32,699 bases of DNA from JAAYCB01 sp012744395 (GCA_028703175.1 JAQVNJ010000064.1:1-32699), one strand, 5' to 3'; positions 19,016-27,061 are shown, numbered from the stretch's first letter. Numbers and translations: made by a program. Notes: generated by a model not told the origin, from the sequence alone.

Positions 19016-19651
19016 ATGTTCACACTCTTTCTGTTCTGTGCGGTGTTAGGCGGCGTGGTTCTGGTCTGCCAGATCGTGATGACGATCGCCGGCGCCGGCC
19101 TTGGCGGGGGCGACGTGGACATCCCCGGCGACGCGGGAGGATTTGGCGACGTAGATTTGGATGTCGGCCACGGCGACGTCCATGGCGGCGACCTGAACTC
19201 GGAGCACGCCGACTCGACGGCCGGGTTCCGCGTGATTTCCCTGCGAACCGTGATTGCCGGAGTTGCTTTCTTCGGTCTCGGCGGCCTGGCGGCGGACAGC
19301 ACCGGAGCCGCCCCGGTCGTCGTCTGGGCGATCGCGCTGGCCGCCGGGGCCGCCGCGATGTACGGCGTCTACTGGATGTTTCGTACCCTGTATTCCCTGA
19401 AATCCGACGGCACCGTCCAGATTGCCAACGCGATCGGCCAACACGGCACCGTTTACCTGCGGATTCCCGGCAACGACTCGGGGGCGGGCAAGATTCAGAT
19501 GTGCCTCCAGTCGCGCACGGTGGAGTACCTGGCGACGACGTCCGGCGAGGGATTGCCCACGGGAACCAGAATCGTCGTTGTCGACGTCGTCACACCGACG
19601 ACCGTTCAAGTTGAACCGGTCCTTGAACCCGAAAGGAACGAGCATGTTTAG
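19016..19651 (+). CDS. NfeD/YqiJ-like membrane protein with OB-fold, flotillin partner
   Basis: ATG 19016 follows GGAAGGAG. The protein has 211 residues. Hydrophobic segments lie near 1-27, 72-92 and 98-121. A Gly/Asp/His-rich acidic linker (about 28-66, with repeated GGDVD and GHGDVHGGD) joins the first two. A soluble beta-rich domain of about 125-205 (IGQHGTVYLRIPG ... GTRIVVVDVVTPTTVQVEP) fits the OB-fold of NfeD-family proteins. These proteins are usually encoded beside a flotillin and are thought to act with it in membrane microdomains. Here the stop at 19651 overlaps the flotillin start by 8 bases, pointing to translational coupling. The His/Asp-rich linker is unusual and might bind metal; that is inference. 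Confidence 0.85.
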   Translation: MFTLFLFCAVLGGVVLVCQIVMTIAGAGLGGGDVDIPGDAGGFGDVDLDVGHGDVHGGDLNSEHADSTAGFRVISLRTVIAGVAFFGLGGLAADSTGAAPVVVWAIALAAGAAAMYGVYWMFRTLYSLKSDGTVQIANAIGQHGTVYLRIPGNDSGAGKIQMCLQSRTVEYLATTSGEGLPTGTRIVVVDVVTPTTVQVEPVLEPERNEHV

Positions 19652-21242
19652 CTACGCGCTTCTGGCGGCAGGCAACGATACGCTGATCACCGTGCTGATT
19701 GTGGCGGTCGCGCTGGTCGTCGGCCTGTTTGCCATGGTCATGGTGTTGGCCACCAGGTATTACAAACGCTGCCCGAGCAACCGCGTGCTGGTGATCTTCG
19801 GCAAGGCCGGGCAGGGCAGATCGTCCTCGTGTGTCCACGGCGGCGCCAAGTTCATCATCCCCCTGCTCCAGGATTTTCGCTGGCTGAGCCTCGAGCCGAT
19901 GCAGATCGAGATTCCCCTCCGCGGGGCCCTCTCGATGGAGAACATCCGCGTCAACGTGCCGAGTGTGTTCACCGTCGCCATCGGCACCACGCCCGAGTTG
20001 ATGAACAACGCGGCGATCCGGTTGCTGGACCTGACCAGCGCCGAGATCAAGAAGCAGGCCGAGGACATCATCTTCGGCCAGCTCCGCCAGGTGATCGCCT
20101 CGATGGCCATCGAAGACATCAACCGCGACCGCGACAAATTTCTCAACAATATCCAGGAATCGCTCGAACCGGAGCTCCTCAAGATTGGCCTGGTGCTGAT
20201 CAACGTCAACATCACCGACATCACCGACGAATCCGGCTACATCGAGGCGATCGGCCAGAAGGCGGCCTCGCTGGCGATCCAGAAGGCCCGCGGCGACGTG
20301 GCCGACAATGAGAAGATGGGCGAGATCCGCGTGGCCGAGGCCGAGCGTGAGAAGGCCGTGCAGGTGGCCAACGCCAACAAGGTCCGCGAGATCGGCACCC
20401 GCGAAGCGGGGCGCGACCAGGCGATCAGCATCGCCGACATGGACCGCGAGCAGGCGGTCCGCGAGGAGGCGGCCAAGTTTGAACGCGAGGCCCAGGTCAA
20501 GGCGGCCCAGCGCGACATGCGCGTCAGGCTGGCCGACGCCGAGGCCAAGGCCGTCGAGGGCGAAAACGAGGCCAAAGCGGTGATCGCCGCCTCCCAGGCG
20601 ACCCTCCAGGTCAAGGAAGCCGAAGCCTACCAGATCGGCGAGTCGAAGAAACGCCAGGCGGATGCCGCCGTGCTGGAAATCGAGCACCGGGCGCGAGCCA
20701 AGGCGGCCCTCGCCGAGGCCGAACGCATCGAGGCCAAGCGCCGCGCCGAGCTCGAAGCGCCCGCCAAGGCCGAAAAAGCGCGGATCCAGGTCGAAGCCGA
20801 GGCCGAAGCCGCCAAGCGGCGGATCGAGGCCGAGGGCGAGGCGGCGGCGATCTTCGCCCGACTCGAAGCGGAAGCCCGCGGCCAGTACGAGATCCTCAAG
20901 AAGAAAGGGGACGGACTCCGCGAAATCGTCGACGCCTGCGGCGGCGCCCAGCAGGCATTCCAGATGATGATGCTCGAACACTTCGACAACCTCGTCGACG
21001 CCTCGGCAAGGGCGATCTCCAACATCAAGTTCGACAAGGTCGTCGTCTGGGAAGGCGGCGGGCAGAACGGAACCACGGCCACCGCCAATTGGCTCCACAA
21101 CATGGCCCGCACCCTGCCCCCGATGATGCAGGTCATGAAGGACGTCGGCGGAATCGAAATCCCGGAAACGCTCGCCGCTTTCACCAGCGCCGAAAATCCC
21201 CCACAGAAGAAGGCAGCCGCCACGCCGGCCGAATCATCGTAG
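19644..21242 (+). CDS. Flotillin / SPFH-domain protein (YqiK-like)
   Basis: ATG 19644 lies inside the end of the NfeD-like gene, with AAAGGAACG upstream. The protein has 532 residues. One transmembrane helix near 13-36 is followed by a PHB/SPFH domain (about 40-205) with NRVLVIFGKAG, GGAKFIIPLLQ and a conserved SMAIEDINRDRDKF stretch. A long Ala/Glu/Lys-rich coiled coil (about 220-430, many AEAE and KAE heptads) then leads into the C-terminal flotillin region, with MMMLEHFDNL, and a Lys/Ala tail. Flotillins oligomerise on the inner face of the membrane and organise lipid domains. The neighbour and the domain order match the bacterial YuaF/YuaG and YqiJ/YqiK pairs. Confidence 0.93.
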   Translation: MFSYALLAAGNDTLITVLIVAVALVVGLFAMVMVLATRYYKRCPSNRVLVIFGKAGQGRSSSCVHGGAKFIIPLLQDFRWLSLEPMQIEIPLRGALSMENIRVNVPSVFTVAIGTTPELMNNAAIRLLDLTSAEIKKQAEDIIFGQLRQVIASMAIEDINRDRDKFLNNIQESLEPELLKIGLVLINVNITDITDESGYIEAIGQKAASLAIQKARGDVADNEKMGEIRVAEAEREKAVQVANANKVREIGTREAGRDQAISIADMDREQAVREEAAKFEREAQVKAAQRDMRVRLADAEAKAVEGENEAKAVIAASQATLQVKEAEAYQIGESKKRQADAAVLEIEHRARAKAALAEAERIEAKRRAELEAPAKAEKARIQVEAEAEAAKRRIEAEGEAAAIFARLEAEARGQYEILKKKGDGLREIVDACGGAQQAFQMMMLEHFDNLVDASARAISNIKFDKVVVWEGGGQNGTTATANWLHNMARTLPPMMQVMKDVGGIEIPETLAAFTSAENPPQKKAAATPAESS

Positions 21243-21246
21243 GGCA

Positions 21247-21323
21247 GCCGTCAGCGGTCAGCCGTCAGCGGTTAGTGGTTAGTGGTCAGCGGTTAGTAAG
21301 TAGTGGTTAGTAACTAGCGGCTG
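21247..21323. repeat. Heptamer tandem array, 11 units
   Basis: Eleven consecutive 7-base units run from GCCGTCA at 21247 to GCGGCTG at 21323, with consensus G(C/T)GGT(T/C)A. It starts five bases after the flotillin stop. The units vary at a few fixed positions, like the heptameric STRR repeats known from cyanobacteria. Confidence 0.8.
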
Positions 21324-21496
21324 CGGGGCGTGAATTTGCCACGACCGGGATCGAAGACGGGTTTTGTCCAAGGCGTGCATACGCCGTTGGCGTTGATCGG
21401 CGGTGGGCTGCCGTGTTGCGCAAGGTGGTGCTACGCGCCGTGCGGGCTGCTGAACGCGTTCGGCTCGTTGCTCGACGCGACAGGCACACTCTCTCT
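21324..21496. other. 173-base core between two inverted heptamer arrays
   Basis: The core is GC-rich and lies between the array at 21247-21323 and the opposite array at 21497-21524. A plus-strand frame (21330-21611) crosses it with a Cys-containing translation but no ribosome binding site, so I do not call a gene. It could be the body of a short non-autonomous repeat or of an untranslated RNA. Confidence 0.35.
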
Positions 21497-21524
21497 GATG
21501 GCTGATGGCTGGTGGCTGACGGCT
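21497..21524. repeat. Heptamer tandem array, 4 units, inverted relative to 21247-21323
   Basis: The units are GATGGCT, GATGGCT, GGTGGCT and GACGGCT. Read on the minus strand they become GCCGTCA, GCCACCA, GCCATCA, GCCATCA, the same family as the first array. It ends 10 bases before the stop codon of the transglutaminase-like/TPR gene. Confidence 0.75.
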
Positions 21525-21534
21525 CAGTCGCCCC

Positions 21535-22959
21535 TCAGTCCGCCGTCGCCTGGACGACGCCGGAGACCTCCGCCGTCCAGCCGTCGAGCGTGCTCCGCCG
21601 GCGATGGTTGAGCAGCTCCGAGCCAGGCTGGCGAGCCAGGCCCCAGTCGAGCAGGCTGACCGCCTCGGCGTGGCGATTCTGCCGGGCGAGCGAGGCCGCC
21701 CAATCGGCGAGGGTCTGCACCTCGACTTGCCGGAGGATTTCCCCGGCGGGCTGGCACTCCAATTCGGCCGCGCGGAGCAGTTGCAGGGCTCGCTCGGACC
21801 GGCCAAGCTGGAAAAGCCGCCGGGCCCAGCGGCGGTAGACGTCGAGCCGCAACTGGGCGAGGCGGTCGGCGCCGAGCAGTTCGGCGTCGGCCCGGCGAAG
21901 AATCTCCAGGGCCTTGTCGAAGTCGTTGCCACTGGCCAGGCGGTCCGCCCACTGGTAGTGCAGGTGGATGTAGTTGGCCCGGAAGGTCTCGTAGCGGCGA
22001 TCGAGGGCAAGACCCTGCGAGAGCAGGCGGATGGCTTCCTCGTACTGGTGCTCCGCGCCAACGGTGATCGCCCAGTTGTTCAACGTGGCCAGCAGGTTGC
22101 CCCTGGCGGTCTTGCTCGTCGGATCGAGGCGCAGCGCTTTGGCATTTGCCGCCGCCGCCTCCGCGAAACGCTGCTCGGAGAGCAGGTCGACGCCCCGATT
22201 GTAGTAGATCATGGCGATCAGCTCGACGGGCGAGACTTCGCGCCCCGCGCGGCTGTCGGCGTGCCCCGCGCCGAGCGTCTTGGCGACCAGGGCCGCCTGC
22301 CGCCGGGGATCGTGGCGGAGTTGGAACCAGCCGGGGCAGGTGGTCTCCACGTCGAGGTTGACGCTGCCGAGCCGCAGCCGGGTCATGGCGTGGCCGGGCA
22401 GTTCGAGTGCCACCGGCTCCAGCCCGAACCGCAACGCCAGGCAATTGAACAGCACGGTCGAGCTGACGCAGTTGAACCGCCCGTCCTCGAGGGTCGCCGC
22501 CAGATCGGTCGATTCGAGCCGGTAGCCGCCGACGAGGATCCTGCGGTGCATGAAGTCGAAGACCTGTTGGGCGAGGATTTCGGGGTCGGACTGGCTGCCG
22601 ACGAGCCTGGCGGCCTCATCGGCGAGGGCATGGAAGCGGCTCACGCAGTGATCGAGCTGTCTCTGGCCTTCGACGCCTCCGGCGATCAGGGCGGCCGCCA
22701 GCAGGCTGTGGTTGTCCCACCGTCGGTCGGCCGCATCGGCCAGCAAACGCTTCTCCAGTTCGCCCGGCGAGCCTTCGTATCGAGCATACGGGCTGGGGGC
22801 CGTGGGTGGGTGGGGCAGCGTCCCGGGAGCTGTCTCGGCGGCCGGCTCCAAGTCCCCCGGGCGGGGCGCGGCCTGGATCGAAGCGGCCAGGCCGATCCAG
22901 GTCAGCAACAGGGTTTGCAGCGCGGTCCGCGGGGACGCTGAAAAGGGTCGGCGGGACAT
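21535..22959 (-). CDS. Secreted transglutaminase-like / TPR protein
   Basis: I chose ATG 22959 (474 residues) because a signal peptide begins there: MSRRP, a hydrophobic stretch to about residue 28, and a cleavage site near SIQA-AP. The frame is open to 23169, but the extra part is low-complexity. No strong ribosome binding site is visible. A transglutaminase-like core carries C164 (RFNCVSST), H190 (PGHAMTRL) and D203 (VNLDVET), the expected Cys-His-Asp triad. From about residue 245 on, four or more TPR-like helical pairs follow (for example YYNRGVDLLSEQRFAEAAAANAKALRLDP). Such proteins act outside the cytoplasm as cysteine peptidases or crosslinkers; the substrate is unknown. The gene is convergent with flotillin. 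Confidence 0.82.
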   Translation of the reverse strand: MSRRPFSASPRTALQTLLLTWIGLAASIQAAPRPGDLEPAAETAPGTLPHPPTAPSPYARYEGSPGELEKRLLADAADRRWDNHSLLAAALIAGGVEGQRQLDHCVSRFHALADEAARLVGSQSDPEILAQQVFDFMHRRILVGGYRLESTDLAATLEDGRFNCVSSTVLFNCLALRFGLEPVALELPGHAMTRLRLGSVNLDVETTCPGWFQLRHDPRRQAALVAKTLGAGHADSRAGREVSPVELIAMIYYNRGVDLLSEQRFAEAAAANAKALRLDPTSKTARGNLLATLNNWAITVGAEHQYEEAIRLLSQGLALDRRYETFRANYIHLHYQWADRLASGNDFDKALEILRRADAELLGADRLAQLRLDVYRRWARRLFQLGRSERALQLLRAAELECQPAGEILRQVEVQTLADWAASLARQNRHAEAVSLLDWGLARQPGSELLNHRRRSTLDGWTAEVSGVVQATAD

Positions 22960-23374
22960 AGGGGGATCGTTGGTTCCGGTTCGTGACGGGAATCGATCTG
23001 CGGTTTGGTGCGGTTTCCGCCTGCTCCGGCACTCGGAACGCGGGGGCGGGGCGTTGCCGCAGGGCGACCGGCGCGGCTGGCCGGTGACCACCCGGCAACC
23101 GCCGTGTACGGCCTTGGGGTATAGACCTTCCCCGCGGCCTGGCGTGCGAACGATGCCTGAGTGCAACAACTATACGTTGCGAAAAGGCAATGTGCCTGGG
23201 GAAACGGCAAGAAACAGAGCCGGGCGGCCGCGAGGGCGGGGTGCTTCTACGGGCTGGGCGGGCTGGAGCCTTAGAGCGTCTTGCACGAAGCCGGTCGAGA
23301 GTCAATGACGAGCGGACCGCAACAGTTATCCGAAAGCGATCGCTCGCGCGGCTTGTCTCGATTCTCGCGATCCG
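22960..23374. other. Spacer of about 415 bases between the TPR gene and ribBA
   Basis: No gene is supported. On the minus strand a -10-like TATAGT lies at 23174-23169 without a good -35 box, and may start the transglutaminase-like/TPR transcript. GCGATCGC near 23338 is a short palindrome just beyond the ribBA stop; it lacks a T-tract. Confidence 0.4.
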
Positions 23375-24592
23375 CTACTGATCTTCCGGCAGTTGATGGC
23401 CCATCTTGTCGCGTTTTGTGGCCAGATACCGGGCGTTGTGCTCGTTGATCGGGCCAAGGATCGGCACCTGGTCGACGACCTCCAGATCGAAGCCGCCGTA
23501 GATGAACGCGTCGGTCTTCTTCGGGTTGTTGGTCAACAGGCGGATCCGCGACAGTCCCAGGTCCTTGAGGACTTGAATGCCCACGCCGTAATCGCGGCTA
23601 TCGACCTGGTGGCCGAGGGCAAGATTGGCCTCCACGGTGTCCAACCCCCCGTCCTGGAGGTGGTAGGCCTTGATCTTCTCGACCAGTCCAATTCCGCGGC
23701 CCTCCTGGGGCAGGTAGACAAGCACCCCGGCCCCCTCCCTGGCGATCATCTCCAGGGCCAGGTGGAGCTGGTCGCCGCAGTCGCATCGCAGCGAGGCCAG
23801 CAGGTCGCCCGTGAAACACGAGGAATGCAGCCGGACGAGCGGTGGCTGGGCGGCCTCCACCGGATTGCCGATGAGCACGGCGGCCGGTTCCATGGTCTCG
23901 TATTTCACGCCGTAGACGATCACGCGCCCCTTGCCGTACTTCGTGGGCAGATCCGCCTCCGCCTGCCGGTAGACGAGCTTCTCGATTCGGCGGCGATAGC
24001 GGATCAGCTCTTCAATTGTGATGATTGGCAGACCGTGTTGCTGGGCGATCTTGTGCAACCGGCTGCGTGTTGCCCGATCGCCGTCTTCGTTGAGAATCTC
24101 GCAGAGCACGCCGGCCGGCCTCAGTCCGGCGAGTCGCGTCAGGTCGACGGCGGCCTCCGTATGACCGGCCCGGCGCAACACTCCCCCCTCCTTGGCCTCC
24201 AGGGGAAACAGGTGCCCGGGGCGGACAAAATCGGAAGGCTTGCTGGCGGGATTGACGATCTCCAGGATGGTCGTCGCCTTCTCGTAGGCCGTGATGCCGG
24301 TGCGGGCCGTGCGGTGGTCGACCGGAACCGTGAAACTGGTCCGCAGAGGGGCCGTATTGTTCTCGACCATCGGCGGCAGATCGAGTCGCTTGCAGACCTC
24401 GGGCAGGATCGGCATGCACACCTGCCCGCGACCGTGGACGAGCATGAAATTGACGATTTCCGGCGTCACCTTTTCCGCCGCACAAATGAAATCGCCTTCG
24501 TTCTCGCGGTCCTCGTCGTCCATCACGATGGCAATTCTGCCCTCGGCGATGGCGTCGACCGCCTCTTCAATCGTCGAAAGATTCTCAGACAA
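23375..24592 (-). CDS. ribBA: RibBA: 3,4-dihydroxy-2-butanone-4-phosphate synthase / GTP cyclohydrolase II
   Basis: This bifunctional riboflavin enzyme has 405 residues, a normal length. The N-terminal RibB half has DDEDRENEGD (25-34) and RRAGHTEAAVDL (140-151) and makes dihydroxybutanone phosphate from ribulose 5-phosphate. The RibA half has the zinc cysteines C259, C270 and C272 (CFTGD...LRCDCG), LPQEGRGIGL (294-303), DTVEAN (318-323), D331 and R333 in VDSRD (matching the catalytic Asp/Arg of GTP cyclohydrolase II), and LTNNPKK (353-359). All catalytic motifs look intact. The start is TTG 24592, chosen because GGAGA lies about nine bases upstream and the translation begins MSENLSTIEEA. No other rib gene is adjacent. 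Confidence 0.96.
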   Translation of the reverse strand: MSENLSTIEEAVDAIAEGRIAIVMDDEDRENEGDFICAAEKVTPEIVNFMLVHGRGQVCMPILPEVCKRLDLPPMVENNTAPLRTSFTVPVDHRTARTGITAYEKATTILEIVNPASKPSDFVRPGHLFPLEAKEGGVLRRAGHTEAAVDLTRLAGLRPAGVLCEILNEDGDRATRSRLHKIAQQHGLPIITIEELIRYRRRIEKLVYRQAEADLPTKYGKGRVIVYGVKYETMEPAAVLIGNPVEAAQPPLVRLHSSCFTGDLLASLRCDCGDQLHLALEMIAREGAGVLVYLPQEGRGIGLVEKIKAYHLQDGGLDTVEANLALGHQVDSRDYGVGIQVLKDLGLSRIRLLTNNPKKTDAFIYGGFDLEVVDQVPILGPINEHNARYLATKRDKMGHQLPEDQ

Positions 24593-25106
24593 CTCGTTGA
24601 TTCTCCACGGAGTATTTCATCGCCGGACGGAACATGCGCCTCTTCGGCGGGCCGCTTCCAGCCGTCAGAAGAGCGCGGACTCCGCTCGGCGCTGCGGCTT
24701 CACGCCCTCGAGCAACGGGACCCGATTCCATGACCAGCCCGGGATAGAGAACCGATCGCCGCATACGACCTGCACTGGGGGGATGGATGGTTGCGTCACA
24801 CCCCGGATGGCTGTCTAGCTTCGAGCGGTCGGGAAGAATACGGAACGTCACCATTTTAGACGCCGTGGAGGTTCCTTTCCAGTAGGGGCCGTTGGCAGGA
24901 CGGCACAACGGCAAGCTTGGGGGGGATGGGGTGTCTTTTCAGATTTTGCGGTTTTTGTCGATTCCGGCGAGTTTGTGTCCGATAAACAACGGCGAGGCGT
25001 GGGCAACCGCGGCATCCTGGGCGTTGCCTGGATCGTGGAAAGGCTTCGCGGGCAGAATTCTCGCCCAGACGCGAGGCGATGGTTGAAACGGGAGGTTCGA
25101 CAGGTC
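24593..25106. other. Divergent spacer of about 510 bases upstream of ribBA and the Cys-rich gene
   Basis: Besides the ribBA promoter candidate at 24853-24881, no gene is supported. A minus-strand frame ending at 24585 overlaps the ribBA start but has no family features. The promoter of the plus-strand Cys-rich gene is probably in the T-rich stretch around 24930-24990, where I see no clear box pair. Confidence 0.45.
24853..24881 (-). promoter_or_regulatory. Candidate ribBA promoter
   Basis: On the minus strand TGGAAA (24881-24876) is followed by a 17-base spacer and TAAAAT (24858-24853), giving 4/6 and 5/6 matches to sigma70 boxes. Transcription would begin near 24846, leaving a leader of about 250 bases before TTG 24592. 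The leader shows no FMN riboswitch consensus. Confidence 0.5.
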
Positions 25107-25643
25107 ATGAGACGGACGATTACGGCCTTGATGTTGGCTGGGTTCTTGATCCAGGGAACCGGCTGCGCTAGTTGCGGCTGGGTCTATGCCCCGTTCGGAC
25201 CAGGCACGTTGTGCACCGGAACGCCCTGCGATGACTGTGGAGTGGCGGCGTGCACCGCGCCTGTCGCCGGCGCGGCGGTTTGCGCCGATTGCGGCACCGC
25301 GTGCGGCGGCGCCTGCCCGCCGTGCGGGCCCCTGAGCTGGCTTTTTCAACTGCTCAACTGCGGCTTCTGCGGAGACGGCTGTGGCGAGATGTGGTGGGGC
25401 GATTTTCATGGGGCGCCGCCGGAAGCCTGCGATCCGTGCAACCGCATGGGCGACTATACGGGCCCGGCGGGTGGGGTCATGCTCCCAAGCAGCGGCGGCT
25501 GTTCGAGTTGCGCGGGGGGGCAGACAATCGATTACAGCTTCCGGCAGACGCCCCGGGTGCTCGCCCAGTCGCCGCAGAGCGGGGCCCCGTCGCGTGCGCC
25601 CGTCCACCAGGCCGTCAAGCCGCTCCCCGCCGTGCGGCGGTAA
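25107..25643 (+). CDS. Small Cys-rich, lipoprotein-like exported protein
   Basis: ATG 25107 begins a typical export signal, MRRTITALMLAGFLIQGTGC, with GGGAGG about 11 bases upstream; the frame is open further upstream but lacks a signal there. The protein has 178 residues. Cys20 could be lipidated, although the residues before it (GTG) fit the lipobox poorly. There are 18 cysteines, all within the first ~140 residues, many in CG, CxxC or CD pairs, plus a conserved-looking block GEMWWGDFHGAPPEACDPC. Similar proteins are common and uncharacterised in planctomycetes. The tail is Pro/Arg-rich. An envelope or metal-binding role is possible but not shown. It converges on the PIN-TRAM gene with a 7-base gap. 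Confidence 0.75.
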   Translation: MRRTITALMLAGFLIQGTGCASCGWVYAPFGPGTLCTGTPCDDCGVAACTAPVAGAAVCADCGTACGGACPPCGPLSWLFQLLNCGFCGDGCGEMWWGDFHGAPPEACDPCNRMGDYTGPAGGVMLPSSGGCSSCAGGQTIDYSFRQTPRVLAQSPQSGAPSRAPVHQAVKPLPAVRR

Positions 25644-25650
25644 CCGGCGG

Positions 25651-26691
25651 CTACTGGTCGGGAGAGACCGTCTCGAAACGCCCGAAGACCATGCGGCCGG
25701 CACTCGTCTGCAAGACGCTCGTGACGGCAATCTGGACGTTCCTCTTGATGTAATCCCGGCCGTTCTCGACCACGACCATCGTGCCATCGTCGAGGTAGCC
25801 GACCCCTTGGCCGGGTTCTTCGCCCGCTTTGACGATCCGGACCTCGATGTGCTCCCCGGGCAGAAAGACGGGCTTGAGGGCATTCGCCAGATCATTCAAG
25901 TTGATCACGCCCACGCCGTGGAGCCGAGCGACCTTGTTGAGGTTGTAGTCGTTGGTGATCAGCTTGCCTTCGAGGTGTTTCGCCAGCGTGACCAGCTTCA
26001 GGTCCACCGGTTGGCCCGCGAACTCGGGCAGATCGCGGTCGAAGATTTTCAGGTCCACCTCGGGATTGTTGCGGAGCCGATTGAGGATATCGAGCCCGCG
26101 CCGCCCCCGGCTCCGCCGCAGCCGATCGGAACTGTCGGCAATCGCCTGCAACTCGGTGATCGCGAACCGGGGCATGACCAACTGGCTGTCAAAAGCGTTC
26201 GTCTCCACCACGTCGGCAATCCGCCCATCGATGACCACGCTCGTGTCGAGGATGTAGGGGCGGCGCCCCTTGACCTCCTTGGAAAACTCGATGTAGGGGA
26301 TGATGAAACGGAAGTCGTCCCGCGTCTGCATCAGGAGGCTGATGCACGTGTAGCAAAGCATCGGGGCGAGCAAAAGCTGGACGGCGGCGCGGACATTCTC
26401 GAGCAGCTCCGGATCGCTGATCATCAGGAACGGGGTCAGCGCCAAGCCCCCGATGTAGGCCAGGAACAACCCCACGATCAACCCGAAATACACCGCCGAA
26501 ATCACGTCGAGCCGCTTGCGCGAAATCATCACGTCGATCGCCACGATCGCGATGGCGCCAAGCGGGATGCCGATCAGCAGCGCCCAGCCGGTTGCATCGG
26601 AGCCCTGCGTGATGTTCTCGGCAGTCGACAGAAAGAGTCCGAGTCCAATGGCGATCACGATGAACACGGCGCGAAGAATCATGAGGATCAT
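25651..26691 (-). CDS. Membrane-anchored PIN-TRAM domain protein (YacL-like)
   Basis: ATG 26691 starts the first membrane helix; longer in-frame starts add an unlikely leader. The protein has 346 residues. Four hydrophobic segments lie near 4-21, 36-54, 62-86 and 100-121. A PIN nuclease domain (about 145-255) has the acidic set D149 (YILDTSVVIDGR), E180 (FAITELQAIAD), D230 and D248 (LITNDYNLNKVA). A TRAM RNA-binding domain (about 273-338, FLPGEHIEVRIVKAGEEPGQGVGYLDDGTMVVV) ends the protein. This is the architecture of the conserved YacL-type PIN-TRAM family, presumed membrane-tethered RNases. A -10-like TATAAG lies at 26759-26754 on the minus strand, about 65 bases upstream, without a good -35 box. 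Confidence 0.92.
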   Translation of the reverse strand: MILMILRAVFIVIAIGLGLFLSTAENITQGSDATGWALLIGIPLGAIAIVAIDVMISRKRLDVISAVYFGLIVGLFLAYIGGLALTPFLMISDPELLENVRAAVQLLLAPMLCYTCISLLMQTRDDFRFIIPYIEFSKEVKGRRPYILDTSVVIDGRIADVVETNAFDSQLVMPRFAITELQAIADSSDRLRRSRGRRGLDILNRLRNNPEVDLKIFDRDLPEFAGQPVDLKLVTLAKHLEGKLITNDYNLNKVARLHGVGVINLNDLANALKPVFLPGEHIEVRIVKAGEEPGQGVGYLDDGTMVVVENGRDYIKRNVQIAVTSVLQTSAGRMVFGRFETVSPDQ

Positions 26692-27061
26692 CGGGCAGGC
26701 CCTTTGGAACCAGGTGGAGGGATATGGGGCAAAGCAGATGAATGATGGCTGCTTATAATGTTCCGAGGGACCGTTCGACCGAGATGCCGGATTCCTCAAC
26801 AGAAACGTCGGGGATTGTCATGAATCAATACGGGCGCCGGGGACAATCGGAGGCCTGCCGTCAAACCAGCCAGCACGGCCAAGCCCCTATTCTAGGCAAA
26901 GAACTCAGCGCGTGCAAACAGGCTAACTACCTGCCCCCATGACCATGTTTGATCACCCCCCCCTGAGTGGCGGTCTTCCCTGGTTCCCAAGCGCCCGCTT
27001 GGGAACCTCCGGTCCGCGCGACCTGCCGGTTGGGGGTGGCCCTGTCAGGACCATGCGCTCT
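26692..27061. other. Spacer of about 370 bases between the PIN-TRAM and HIT genes
   Basis: It holds the palindrome at 26982-27007 and the probable promoter of the PIN-TRAM gene. A short plus-strand frame at 26742-26942 has no supporting features. A perfect TATAAT on the plus strand (26754-26759) lacks a -35 partner and a downstream gene. Confidence 0.45.
26982..27007. repeat. REP-like palindrome, copy 2
   Basis: Arms GGTTCCCAAGCG and CGCTTGGGAACC flank CC. Compared with copy 1 (18667-18692), the innermost pair has changed from T-A to G-C on both arms, so base pairing is kept. Bases on both sides (CCCTGGTT before, AACCTCCG after) also resemble copy 1. Confidence 0.85.

Noticed and set aside
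19590..21098. Minus-strand frame of 502 codons over flotillin
   Set aside because: Shadow of the Ala/Glu-rich coiled coil; Leu/Gly/Asp-rich translation with no domain.
21247..21524. CRISPR array
   Set aside because: The units are 7 bases long and directly abutting, with no spacers.
21330..21611. Small plus-strand protein in the heptamer-flanked core
   Set aside because: The frame runs through a repeat array into the antisense of the TPR gene and has no ribosome binding site.
23393..24733. Plus-strand frame of 446 codons over ribBA
   Set aside because: Antisense to an unambiguous RibBA with all catalytic motifs.
24600..24850. FMN riboswitch upstream of ribBA
   Set aside because: A TTCCCGACCG stretch recalls part of the RFN element, but the GGGGCAGGGTGAAATTCCC and closing GGATGGGAGA blocks are absent.
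24585..24914. Small minus-strand gene overlapping the ribBA start
   Set aside because: 109 codons without family features; it occupies the leader and its end overlaps the TTG start only by chance as far as can be seen.
26742..26942. Short plus-strand gene after a perfect TATAAT
   Set aside because: 66 codons, no ribosome binding site, no -35 box, composition not gene-like.
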